From JAJXWB01 sp046349215 (GTDB taxonomy: Bacteria; Pseudomonadota; Alphaproteobacteria; Rhizobiales; Beijerinckiaceae): 64,000 nt of DNA. This document shows positions 16,592 to 24,776 of this stretch, piece after piece. Made by a program: the position numbers and the translations under genes. Under the pieces are notes generated by a model. The model searched no databases. It was given only the letters and a program-made list of their open reading frames with translations, and had not been told where the DNA came from. Numbering within the stretch: the stretch's first letter is position 1; every line of letters starts with the position of its first letter. Location: NCBI GenBank assembly GCA_046349215.1, contig JAXMCV010000003.1, positions 372,001-436,000 on the forward strand, given 5' to 3'.

Positions 16592-17491
16592 ATGAGAAAG
16601 CGCCACCGCGCCGACGACAAGTCTGGACCGCTCGCGAAGCTGCTGACCTTCCCCAAGCGCAAGAAAAAACGCGACGGGTTCGGCGGGTCGCTCCTGCGCA
16701 TGGGGTCGCTGGAACTGCGGCTCGCGGAGACGAAGAAGGAAATCCGGCGCGCCCAGCGCCTGCGCTACAAGGTCTTCTACGAGGAAGGCGGCGCCATCCC
16801 CGACCGCACGGCCGCGATCATCCGGCGCGACGTCTGCCGCTTCGACGCCGTCTGCGATCACCTGCTGGTGGTCGATCACGACGCGCTCAACCGCTTCGGC
16901 CGTCGCAAGCCGAAGGTGGTCGGAACGTACCGGCTGTTGCGGCAGGAGGTTGCGGACAGGAATGCCGGCTTCTACAGCGCCGGCGAATTCGATATTGCGC
17001 CCCTGCTGGCGCGCCATTCCGGCAAGCGCTTTCTCGAACTTGGCCGCTCCTGCGTGCTCGCGCCCTATCGGTCGAAACGCACCCTCGACCTGCTGTGGCG
17101 CGGTATTGGCTTGTACATCGACCATCACCAGATCGATGTGATGTTCGGCTGCGCGAGCTTTCCGGGCGTTGATGCGGCGCGCCACACCCACGCGCTGAGC
17201 TTCCTGAAGCATTGCGCGGCGAGCGCCGTCGACTGGAGCGTCGAGGCGCTGACGTCCTGCCGCGCGGATGTGACGCTGATCGACCGGGACGCGCTCGACA
17301 TACGGCGCGCGCTGGCCGAACTGCCGCCGTTGGTGAAAGGCTATCTGCGATGCGGCGCACGTTTCGGCGACGGAGCGGTGGTCGACCGCCAATTCAATAC
17401 GTCCGACGTCTTCGTCGTCATGCCGGTCAAGGACATCGACCCGCGCATTCTCGGACGGTTCAGCGCGCCGGCGGCGCAGGCCGCGGCCTGA
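16592..17491 (+). CDS. olsB: GNAT-type N-acyltransferase, OlsB-like (ornithine lipid / acyl-amino-acid synthesis)
   Basis: A 299-residue protein of the OlsB/putative-hemolysin acyltransferase family, which transfers a 3-hydroxyacyl chain from acyl-ACP to the alpha-amino group of ornithine. Diagnostic segments are AQRLRYKVFYEEGGAIPD, FDAVCDHLLVVDHD, VVGTYRLL and ELGRSCVLAPYR. The N-terminal 45 residues are very basic (KRKKKRD), fitting a peripheral membrane enzyme. The ATG at 16592 has an AGGTGA site 7 nt upstream; a longer frame from 16526 overlaps the kinase and is unlikely. No OlsA partner is nearby. Members can acylate other amino acids, so the symbol is tentative. Confidence 0.75.
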   Translation: MRKRHRADDKSGPLAKLLTFPKRKKKRDGFGGSLLRMGSLELRLAETKKEIRRAQRLRYKVFYEEGGAIPDRTAAIIRRDVCRFDAVCDHLLVVDHDALNRFGRRKPKVVGTYRLLRQEVADRNAGFYSAGEFDIAPLLARHSGKRFLELGRSCVLAPYRSKRTLDLLWRGIGLYIDHHQIDVMFGCASFPGVDAARHTHALSFLKHCAASAVDWSVEALTSCRADVTLIDRDALDIRRALAELPPLVKGYLRCGARFGDGAVVDRQFNTSDVFVVMPVKDIDPRILGRFSAPAAQAAA

Positions 17492-17544
17492 TGCGCTTGC
17501 CTTGAAGGCTTCGGACCGCGATCCTCTCGCAAACGGGAGGAGAA

Positions 17545-18402
17545 ATGACCAAGGTTCTCTATGAAAAGGACGGCCGGATCGGCCGCATCACGCTAAATCG
17601 TCCCGAGCGGATGAACGCGATCGACGACGAAGTCCCGCAGATGCTCGCCGATTGCGTCGCGCGCGCCAATGCGGATCGCAACGTGCACGTCATCGTTCTG
17701 TCAGGCAATGGCCCGGGCTTCTGCGCCGGCTACGATCTCACCTATTACGCGCAATCGAAGGAAAGGCATTCCGCTGACGACATCCCGCTCTGGGATCCGA
17801 TGCAGGACTATGCCTTCATGATGCGCAACACGGAGCTCTTCATGAGCCTGTGGCGCTCCTACCGGCCGGTGATCTGCAAGGTGCACGGCTATGCAGTAGC
17901 CGGCGGCTCCGACATCGCGCTTTGCAGCGATATCGTGGTCATGGAGGACAAGGCGCAGATCGGCTACATGCCGGCGCGCGTCTGGGGCTGCCCGACAACG
18001 GCCATGTGGGTGTATCGGCTCGGCGCCGAACGCGCCAAGCGCATGCTGTTTACCGGCGACAAGATCGACGGCGTGGAAGCCGAGCGAATCGGCCTCGTCC
18101 ACAAGGCGGTTCCTCGCGACAGGCTCGACGCGGAGGTCGAGGCGCTCGCTGTGCGCATGTCGACCGTCCCTACGAACCAGCTCATGATGCAGAAGCTGAT
18201 GATCAACCAGGCGATCGAGGCGATGGGCCTGAAGACGACGCAGATGTTCGCCACGCTGTTCGACGGCATAACGCGGCATTCGCCGGAAGGATTCAACTTC
18301 AAGACGCGCGCCGAAGAAGTCGGCTGGAAGGAAGCCGTGCGCAACCGCGACCAGGGCACATGGGACTGGACCGAGAACCGGCCGATCAATCCCGGCGGCT
18401 GA
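17545..18402 (+). CDS. Enoyl-CoA hydratase/isomerase (crotonase) family protein
   Basis: A 285-residue crotonase-fold protein. The first oxyanion-hole segment is GNGPGFCAGYDL and the second HGYAVAGGSDIALCSDIV, with ITLNRPERMNAID at the N-terminus. The region that carries the first catalytic glutamate in classical hydratases reads IGYMPARVWGCPTT, without an evident glutamate, so the reaction may not be simple hydration. GGGAGGAGA precedes the ATG. No other fatty-acid oxidation genes are adjacent; it stands alone between olsB and an unknown membrane protein on the other strand. Confidence 0.88.
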   Translation: MTKVLYEKDGRIGRITLNRPERMNAIDDEVPQMLADCVARANADRNVHVIVLSGNGPGFCAGYDLTYYAQSKERHSADDIPLWDPMQDYAFMMRNTELFMSLWRSYRPVICKVHGYAVAGGSDIALCSDIVVMEDKAQIGYMPARVWGCPTTAMWVYRLGAERAKRMLFTGDKIDGVEAERIGLVHKAVPRDRLDAEVEALAVRMSTVPTNQLMMQKLMINQAIEAMGLKTTQMFATLFDGITRHSPEGFNFKTRAEEVGWKEAVRNRDQGTWDWTENRPINPGG

Positions 18403-18408
18403 GGCGCG

Positions 18409-19914
18409 TCAGCGAAGCTGCGTCGGCGGGCGATAGCTGCCGGCGTAGACGAAGCTGCGACCAGGCCAGCAATCGGCGATCGTGTGCGTGACGGGCGCGC
18501 CCTGCGGCGGCCGGAACAGGCCGGGCGGCGTCGCGAAGCTCGAGGACGAGGCGAGATAGAGCGCCTGCTCAGGCGGCTCGATCAGCGCGTCGACCAGTGT
18601 GCAGGCGCTGGCTGCATAGGACTTCTGCGTGACGTTCCGCATGATTTCGACACCGGGCGTGATTGCGCCCATGAGGACGAACCCTGCGACGATCGCGCGG
18701 CGCGATACCGGTTCGGCGCCGAGCGCGGCAAGCGCGGGGACCACGCGCAGACAGAGCAGCGCCAGCGCCGGGATCGATACGCGCATCGCGAAATCGTTGG
18801 CGAAGCCCATTTTGTAAGTAGGAATGACGACGAGCGCAGCGACGATCAGCCAGAATTCCGAAACGCTGCGCTTGTCGCGGCGATCGACCGCCTGCCAGGC
18901 GACCGCGAGCCACGGCGCGACCTTCAGCATGAGCATCGCGAAATAGGAGCGCAGCACTTCCATGTCCGCGAAGTTCAGGAAGCCTTTCTCCACAGCGGCG
19001 CCGTCGCGCGTGAAATAGACGAGCACGGGCAGCGCCGCGGCGCCGGCGGCGAAGGACGCCGCGAAATCGGCGAGGCGCAGCTTGCCGTCCTTCACGTCCC
19101 AGACGAAAGCGAAGACGAGGAAGGGAATGGCGCCGAGCGCCGCCAAGGGCGACCAGAAGATCGAGGCGGCCCACACAGGTCCCATCAGCAGCGCGGGAAT
19201 GCGGCCGGCGCGCCAAGCCAGATAGAAGACGACGAGCGCCCAGCCGGCCAGCGCGTGATTGGGCGCCCAGAAGAATTGCGTGACATGCGAGGAGAATTGC
19301 AGCGCGCCGGGCCAGGGATCGAGATGCGGCAAGACGAGATTGGACGGCACGCCGTCGACCAGCCTTTTCGCCCACGCGATCGAATCGAGGCCGGAAAAGA
19401 CGACGAAGAAGGGAATGGCGATCCAGCGGGCCCGCGCGCTGTCGAACGAGGATGCGAAGGCGTAGAGGCAGAGTGCGAACAGACCGGCGTTCTGCGCGAA
19501 CAGCGCCGCGTCGCCGGCGACCGAACCGAACATTCGCCCGAAGGCGGCCGGAACGAGATACATGCCGAGCGGCGCGCGCAGGAGCGCCTCGCCGCGTTCC
19601 GTCGCATAGGCGACCGGCCATGAATTGCGCTCGAGATCGAGCAGGACCGCCTCGCGCGTCGTCCAGTCGTCGGTCTGGAAAAAGACGTGGCCGACGCCGG
19701 CAAACAGCGTCAGCGCCACGGCGGCGGCGAGCGCGACCATCGCCAGCGACAGGTCGGGCCTGCCCCATTGCGCGCGCCGAACGAGCGGAACGATCGAAGC
19801 CAGCGCCAGCACACAGACGAGCGCGCCAAGCGGTTGCTGCAGGAAGCTCGCCTGGAAGATCAGGGACGGCGCGACAACGAGGCCGGCAATCAGGGTCAGA
19901 CTGGCTGGAATCAT
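18409..19914 (-). CDS. Polytopic inner-membrane protein of unknown function
   Basis: A 501-residue protein with about 10-12 hydrophobic segments, starting with MIPASLTLIAGLVVAPSLIF. Between the third and fourth segments there is a polar loop containing FFQTDDWTTREAVLLDL, and the C-terminal 60 residues after the last helix are soluble and probably periplasmic. The layout (many helices, an acidic first large loop) recalls GT-C-type glycosyltransferases or O-antigen-ligase-like proteins, but I see no diagnostic catalytic motif. It is transcribed alone, convergent to the crotonase. I do not recognise the family. Confidence 0.7.
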   Translation of the reverse strand: MIPASLTLIAGLVVAPSLIFQASFLQQPLGALVCVLALASIVPLVRRAQWGRPDLSLAMVALAAAVALTLFAGVGHVFFQTDDWTTREAVLLDLERNSWPVAYATERGEALLRAPLGMYLVPAAFGRMFGSVAGDAALFAQNAGLFALCLYAFASSFDSARARWIAIPFFVVFSGLDSIAWAKRLVDGVPSNLVLPHLDPWPGALQFSSHVTQFFWAPNHALAGWALVVFYLAWRAGRIPALLMGPVWAASIFWSPLAALGAIPFLVFAFVWDVKDGKLRLADFAASFAAGAAALPVLVYFTRDGAAVEKGFLNFADMEVLRSYFAMLMLKVAPWLAVAWQAVDRRDKRSVSEFWLIVAALVVIPTYKMGFANDFAMRVSIPALALLCLRVVPALAALGAEPVSRRAIVAGFVLMGAITPGVEIMRNVTQKSYAASACTLVDALIEPPEQALYLASSSSFATPPGLFRPPQGAPVTHTIADCWPGRSFVYAGSYRPPTQLR

Positions 19915-20028
19915 CGGAAGCGCCCGGAAGAAACGGCCGAATCCTAGCCGGGGGCTGTGAATGCGCTGTTAAAGGCCGGGGAGCGCCTTGACGGGGCGGC
20001 GTCCGCCTCCCCAAATAGGCCGTAGCCA

Positions 20029-20136
20029 AGGAGATCCCCGGCAGGGGGCTGAGAGGCCGACAGCGCGAAGGCGGGAAACCCGCCGGAACGGCTCGGCGAT
20101 CCTTAGAACCTGATCCAGTTCGCACTGGCGGAGGGA
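20029..20136 (+). promoter_or_regulatory. TPP riboswitch (THI element)
   Basis: The two conserved TPP-binding strands are present in order and spacing: CAGGGGGCTGAGAGG (CTGAGA at 20049-20054) and CCTTAGAACCTGATCCAG...CTGGCGGAGGGA (CCTGATC at 20109-20115, GCGGAGGGA at 20128-20136). A variable P3-type stem GCGGGAAACCCGC lies between. Downstream, a small GGACC-AAG-GGTCC hairpin (20143-20155) and a CTCTCC stretch could pair with the GGAG of thiO, suggesting control of translation; that part is inference. It directly precedes thiO. Confidence 0.93.
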
Positions 20137-20193
20137 TGGCGTGGACCAAGGGTCCTCTCCCCCGTCGGCCGAACTTTCGAACCGGAGCGCGTG

Positions 20194-21180
20194 ATGCGCG
20201 TGCAAGTGATCGGCGCGGGTATCGTCGGCCTCACCGCGGCCTTCGAGCTGGCGCGCCGCGGCGTCGATGTCGAAATGTTCGAACGCCGCGAGGGGCCGGG
20301 ACTCGGTTGCTCCTACTATGCCGGCGGCATGATCTCGCCCTGGTGCGAACGGCAGGCGGCCGAACCGATCGTCACCGAACTGGGGATCGAAGCGCTCGAT
20401 TTCTGGACGAAGACGCTCCCGGTCGCGGTCATCAAGGGAAGCCTCGTCGTGGCGCCGCCGCGCGACAGGCCCGACGTGAAGAGCTTCGCGAAACGGACGT
20501 CCGAATTCGAGGAATGCGACGCGCGACGCATCGGCGAAATCGAGCCGGACCTGGCCGACCGCTTTCCCTACGGCCTCTATTTTCCGAAAGAAGCGCATCT
20601 CGAACCGCGCGAGGCGACCGCCGCGCTCGCCGACGCGCTGGCCGGCATGGCGAACGTGAAGCTGCATTTTTCGACGGAAGCGGACGAGCAGGCGAAGGGC
20701 TTCGACTGGACCCTCGATTGCCGCGGCTTTTCGGCCAAGCGCGATCTTCCCGACCTGCGCGGGGTGAAGGGCGAGATGCTCGTCCTGCGGACGAAGGACG
20801 TGTCGCTGTCGCGGCCTATCCGGATGCTGCATCCGCGCCGTCCCGTCTATATCGTGCCGCGCGTCGATCCACATGAATTCATGGTTGGCGCATCGATGGT
20901 CGAGAACGAGGAACCCGGTCGCATCACTGGCCGCGCGATGATGGAATTGCTCGGTTCGGCCTACACGATCCATCCGGCCTTCGCGGAAGCCGAGATTGTC
21001 GAGATCGGCGGCGACGTGCGCCCGACCTATCCCGATAATTTGCCGCGCATCACGCTGCGAGACCGCAGAATCGCGATCAACGGGCTTTATCGCCACGGCT
21101 TCCTGCTGTCGCCGGCGCTCGCGTCGCGGGCCGCCGACATCGTGACGAAGGGCGCCAATTTTCCGGAGCTGATGCATTGA
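20194..21180 (+). CDS. thiO: Glycine oxidase-type FAD enzyme of thiamine biosynthesis (ThiO)
   Basis: A 328-residue FAD-dependent amine oxidase of the DAO family. In thiamine synthesis ThiO oxidises glycine to the imine used by ThiG to build the thiazole ring. The FAD motif is VIGAGIVGLTAAFELARRG, followed by GLGCSYYAGGMISPW, and the C-terminal FAD contact is INGLYRHGFLLSPA. I chose ATG 20194, 6 nt after a GGAG, over the GTG at 20191. It is the first gene after the TPP riboswitch and overlaps thiS by 4 bp. Confidence 0.92.
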   Translation: MRVQVIGAGIVGLTAAFELARRGVDVEMFERREGPGLGCSYYAGGMISPWCERQAAEPIVTELGIEALDFWTKTLPVAVIKGSLVVAPPRDRPDVKSFAKRTSEFEECDARRIGEIEPDLADRFPYGLYFPKEAHLEPREATAALADALAGMANVKLHFSTEADEQAKGFDWTLDCRGFSAKRDLPDLRGVKGEMLVLRTKDVSLSRPIRMLHPRRPVYIVPRVDPHEFMVGASMVENEEPGRITGRAMMELLGSAYTIHPAFAEAEIVEIGGDVRPTYPDNLPRITLRDRRIAINGLYRHGFLLSPALASRAADIVTKGANFPELMH

Positions 21181-21374
21181 ACATCCGCGTCAACGGCGAG
21201 GCCTGCGAAGTCAGATCGGACACGCTTGCGGCCCTTCTCGAAGAGCTCGACTACGGCGAGACCACCGTCGCGACCGCGCACAACAGGAATTTCGTGCGCA
21301 GGAAGGACCGCGCGGCGACAAAAATCGTCGAGGGCGACGAGGTCGAAATCCTCACGCCGCGGCAGGGAGGTTGA
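21177..21374 (+). CDS. thiS: Sulfur carrier protein ThiS
   Basis: A 65-residue ubiquitin-like protein that carries sulfur as a C-terminal thiocarboxylate for thiazole formation. It begins MNIRVNGE and ends with the obligatory Gly-Gly after LTPRQ. The start is TTG, overlapping the thiO stop (TTGA), so translation is probably by re-initiation after thiO. No other start in frame would preserve the first beta strand. Confidence 0.93.
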   Translation: MNIRVNGEACEVRSDTLAALLEELDYGETTVATAHNRNFVRRKDRAATKIVEGDEVEILTPRQGG

Positions 21375-21375
21375 G

Positions 21376-22182
21376 ATGAAGGAAAACGCCAGCGCGACAG
21401 CGGCGGACGACTCGCTCGTCGTCTATGGCACGCGGCTCGGATCGCGGCTTCTGGTCGGCACCTCCATGTACGATTCTCCGGCCATTCTCGCCGATTCGGT
21501 ACGCGCCTCGGCCTGCGAGATCGTGACGGTCTCGCTCAGGCGCGAGGCCGGGGGTTCGCGCGCCGGTCAATCCTTCTGGGACCTGATCAAGAGCATGAAT
21601 GTGCGGGTTCTGCCTAACACGGCCGGCTGCAGGACGGTGAAGGAAGCCGTCACGACGGCGCAGATGGCGCGCGAGATTTTCAACACGCCGTGGATCAAGC
21701 TGGAAGTGATCGGCGAGGACGACACGCTGCAACCCGATGTGTTCGGCCTCGTCGAAGCGGCGCGCATCCTCAGCGACGACGGCTTCCAGGTCTTTCCCTA
21801 CACGACGGAAGACCTCATCGTCGCCGAAAGGCTCATCGGCGCGGGCTGCGAAGTTCTGATGCCATGGGGGGCGCCGATCGGGTCCGGCCGCGGGCTGAAC
21901 AACGTCTTCGGCCTTAAGGCCATGCGCGCGCATTTTCCCGACATTCCGCTCGTCGTCGACGCCGGTATCGGCGCGCCGTCGCATGCGGCTCACGCGATGG
22001 AACTTGGCTACGACGCGGTTCTTCTCAACACGGCGATCGCAAAGGCCGGCGACGCGGTGGCCATGGCGCATGCGTTCAAACTGGCGGTCGCCGCCGGCCG
22101 CGAAGCGTTTCTCGCAAGCCCCATGGAACCGCGCGACATGGCGGCGCCTTCGACACCGGTGTTCGGAAAGGCGTTCACGTGA
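21376..22182 (+). CDS. thiG: Thiazole synthase ThiG
   Basis: A 268-residue TIM-barrel enzyme that condenses dehydroglycine, 1-deoxy-xylulose 5-phosphate and ThiS-thiocarboxylate into thiazole phosphate. Recognisable segments are GSRLLVGTSMYDSP, LPNTAGCRTVKEAV, the Schiff-base lysine region WIKLEVIGD-like (WIKLEVIGEDDTLQPD), MPWGAPIGSGRG and VVDAGIGAPSHA. The ATG lies 1 bp after the thiS stop, preceded by the GGGAGG that also codes for the ThiS tail. Length is normal for the family. Confidence 0.95.
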   Translation: MKENASATAADDSLVVYGTRLGSRLLVGTSMYDSPAILADSVRASACEIVTVSLRREAGGSRAGQSFWDLIKSMNVRVLPNTAGCRTVKEAVTTAQMAREIFNTPWIKLEVIGEDDTLQPDVFGLVEAARILSDDGFQVFPYTTEDLIVAERLIGAGCEVLMPWGAPIGSGRGLNNVFGLKAMRAHFPDIPLVVDAGIGAPSHAAHAMELGYDAVLLNTAIAKAGDAVAMAHAFKLAVAAGREAFLASPMEPRDMAAPSTPVFGKAFT

Positions 22183-22787
22183 ACGGAAAGATGAAGCTCG
22201 ATCCTTTCTACCCGATTGTCGACAATGCCGACTGGGTGTTGCGCATCGTCGGCGCAGGCGCGAAACTCATCCAGTTGCGGATGAAGGATGCGACCGAATT
22301 CGATATTCGCCGCGATATCGAGCGTGCGAAGAATTTCTGCGAGGCGGCCGGCGCCCAGCTCATCGTCAACGATTACTGGCGGGCGGCGATCGAAGCCGGT
22401 TGTGACTATGTGCATCTCGGCCAGGAAGATCTCGAAACGGCCGACATGAAGGCTATCCGCAAGGCCGGCATTCGCGTCGGCGTTTCGACACACGACCATG
22501 CCGAACTCGAGCGCGCCATGTCGTTCGATCCTGACTATGTCGCGCTGGGTCCGATCTATCCGACGCTTCTGAAGCAGATGCCGTGGGCGCCGCAGGGTCT
22601 CGACCGCATCGGCGAATGGAAGAAGCTGGTCGGCGCGCGTCCTCTGGTGGCGATCGGCGGGCTGACGATCGAGCGCGCGAAACTCTGTGTCGCCGCCGGC
22701 GCCGATTCCGCCGCGGTCGTGACCGACATCGTGCGCGCCGAAAATCCCGAAGCGCAGACAAAGGCATGGATTGCCGCGCTTCGCTAG
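22179..22787 (+). CDS. thiE: Thiamine-phosphate synthase family protein (ThiE)
   Basis: A 202-residue TIM barrel that joins thiazole phosphate with hydroxymethylpyrimidine diphosphate. Family motifs are KLIQLRMKD, LIVNDYWRAAIEAGCDYVHLGQEDL, GVSTHDHAE, YVALGPIYPT and LVAIGGLT. The start is a GTG overlapping the thiG stop (GTGA). It closes the thiOSGE operon. As in other Hyphomicrobiales this protein is of the shorter ThiE branch. Confidence 0.9.
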   Translation: MNGKMKLDPFYPIVDNADWVLRIVGAGAKLIQLRMKDATEFDIRRDIERAKNFCEAAGAQLIVNDYWRAAIEAGCDYVHLGQEDLETADMKAIRKAGIRVGVSTHDHAELERAMSFDPDYVALGPIYPTLLKQMPWAPQGLDRIGEWKKLVGARPLVAIGGLTIERAKLCVAAGADSAAVVTDIVRAENPEAQTKAWIAALR

Positions 22788-22842
22788 ACGACCCGGGGCA
22801 GCCGCGCGGGCATCATCGCGAGAAGCCCGCGACAGGGATTAC

Positions 22843-23874
22843 CTAACGCACGAGGCCGCCGGATTTTTTCCACGCCGCCATTCCGCCTTCGATATGCCGG
22901 GCTGTTTCAATGCCTCGATCCTGTGCGGCCTGCACGGCCATGGCGGACCGTTCCCCGAACGCGCAGTAGAAGAGCAACGTCTTGCCCGTCGACTGCGCCA
23001 GCGCATGCAGCATGCCGCCGGCGTTCAGATTTTCCTGGAGCGTCGGATACGGTGCGTGAACCGCGCCGGGAATGGCGCCGTGCCGTTCCCGCTCCTCGGA
23101 TTCCCGCAGATCGACAAAGACGACATTGCTGCGCTCCAGCGCCTCTGTCGCCTGCTCGACGGAATAGGCCCAGCCGCGGCGCGCGACCTCCTCCTGGTGT
23201 AGTCCCTGATGCATGTTGGCGGGTACGGCGACATCCATCATCTTGGGGTTGGGCAGATGCAGGCTGTCCATCAACGCGACATATTCGTCGGCATTGCGGA
23301 CGCGCAAGCGCGGGTTGAAGCGCTTTTCCTCGCCGATGGTGCTGACCGTGTCCCCCTTGTAGTCGTGGGCAGGAAATACAAGCGTTTCCTCGGGCAGTCG
23401 CAGCAGGCGTTGAAGACTGTCGAACTGGGCGCGGGCGTCTCCGTTCTGAAAATCTGTCCGTCCCGTGCCCCGGATCAGCAGGGTGTCGCCGGTAAAGACG
23501 CGATCGCCCATCAGAAAGCTGTAGGAATCGTCGGTGTGGCCCGGCGTATAGATGACATCCAGACTGATGCCCTCGACATGGAGCTTGTCGCCATCCGCGA
23601 TCCGCATCGCGACCACGTCGACATTGCTTTGTTCGCCCATGACCGTGATGCACTGCGTCCGGTCACGTAACGCGCCGAGGCCGGTAATGTGGTCCGCGTG
23701 CAGGTGCGTGTCGACGGCCTTGATCAGCCGCAGGTCCAGCTCTTCCATAAGCGTCAGGTAGCGGTCGACCCTTTCCAGGACCGGGTCGATGATCAGCGCT
23801 TCGCCGCCGCGGCGACTGGCCAGAAGATAGCTGTAAGTGCTCGACGCCGCGTCGAACAATTGCCGGAAAATCAT
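22843..23874 (-). CDS. Persulfide dioxygenase-like metallo-beta-lactamase fused to rhodanese
   Basis: A 343-residue two-domain protein. Residues about 1-235 are an ETHE1-type metallo-beta-lactamase domain with the metal motif THLHADH, TPGHTDDS and IRGTGRTDFQNGD, the last being typical of persulfide dioxygenases. Residues about 245-343 are a rhodanese domain with the active-site loop FYCAFGERS, whose cysteine is the sulfur acceptor. Fusions of this kind oxidise glutathione persulfide to sulfite and transfer sulfane sulfur, linking sulfide detoxification in one chain. The ATG at 23874 follows a GGGGGA site. It is transcribed alone, convergent to thiE. Confidence 0.9.
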   Translation of the reverse strand: MIFRQLFDAASSTYSYLLASRRGGEALIIDPVLERVDRYLTLMEELDLRLIKAVDTHLHADHITGLGALRDRTQCITVMGEQSNVDVVAMRIADGDKLHVEGISLDVIYTPGHTDDSYSFLMGDRVFTGDTLLIRGTGRTDFQNGDARAQFDSLQRLLRLPEETLVFPAHDYKGDTVSTIGEEKRFNPRLRVRNADEYVALMDSLHLPNPKMMDVAVPANMHQGLHQEEVARRGWAYSVEQATEALERSNVVFVDLRESEERERHGAIPGAVHAPYPTLQENLNAGGMLHALAQSTGKTLLFYCAFGERSAMAVQAAQDRGIETARHIEGGMAAWKKSGGLVR

Positions 23875-24013
23875 GAGCGTTCCCCCACGCACAGACGCGT
23901 CAGCGTGCGCTGCGCCCATTGTCGCGTCAAGGCTCCGAAAGATTGCCGGACAGCAGCCGACCCGACGACTGCGGCGACCAGGCCTTTGGAATGCGGAAGC
24001 GAGGCGGGGGTTG

Positions 24014-24763
24014 TCAGGCCGGCTCGCGAAAGCTCAACACTTTCTCTTGTGGAAAGTCATAGAGCTTGCCGGTCTCCGTCCATTCGGGCGCGCACATGGA
24101 AAGAATTTTCGGCGCGGCTTCCTCGGGCGTGCGCAAGGTCATCGGATCTTCGCCCGGCATCGCCTTGGCGCGCATGGTCGTGCGCAGGGGGCCGGGCTGG
24201 AAGAGGTTGACGCGCACGTTCGAAATATTCCGCGTCTCCGCGGCGTAGAAACGCGCCAGCGCATCGAGCGCCGCCTTGGTCGTGCCGTAGAGCCCCCAAT
24301 AGGCGCGAAGCTCCGCGCGATGCCCGGCGCCCGACGACAGGAAGACGACCCGGCCAGCGTCCGATTTCTTCAGCAGCGGATCGAGCGAACGGATCAGCCG
24401 CCAGTTGGCGGTGACGTTCACCGAGAAGACTTTGTCCCATTCCTTGGGATCGATGTGCCCGAGCGGCGAGAGCACGCCGAGCAGGCCGGCGTTGCCGACG
24501 AGGATGTCCAGCTTGCCCCAGCGTTCGTGGATCGCCGCGCCGAGCCGGTCCAGCGCATCGTGATCGGCAAGGTCGCAAGGCACGAGCGTCGCCTCGCCGC
24601 CCGCAGCGCGAATGGCGTCGTCGAGTTCCTCCAGCGCGCCCTGTGTGCGCGCCAGCGCGATCACATGCGCGCCGGCGCGCGCCAGTTCGAGCGCGACGAC
24701 GCGGCCGATGCCGCGCGAAGCGCCGGTCACGAGCGCAATGCGCCCGGAGAGCGAGGATGTCAT
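24014..24763 (-). CDS. Short-chain dehydrogenase/reductase downstream of purF
   Basis: A 249-residue SDR with TGASRGIG, NAGLLG, the serine region FLSSGAG and a tyrosine-lysine pair in YGTTKAAL. The C-terminus (EWTETGKLYDFPQEKVLSF) is peculiar to a group of alphaproteobacterial SDRs that sit next to purF. I chose ATG 24763 because a GGAG is 6 nt upstream; a TTG immediately before it is less likely. It begins 13 bp after the purF stop and is probably co-transcribed. Substrate unknown. Confidence 0.88.
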   Translation of the reverse strand: MTSSLSGRIALVTGASRGIGRVVALELARAGAHVIALARTQGALEELDDAIRAAGGEATLVPCDLADHDALDRLGAAIHERWGKLDILVGNAGLLGVLSPLGHIDPKEWDKVFSVNVTANWRLIRSLDPLLKKSDAGRVVFLSSGAGHRAELRAYWGLYGTTKAALDALARFYAAETRNISNVRVNLFQPGPLRTTMRAKAMPGEDPMTLRTPEEAAPKILSMCAPEWTETGKLYDFPQEKVLSFREPA

Positions 24764-24776
24764 CAAGATCTCCGGA

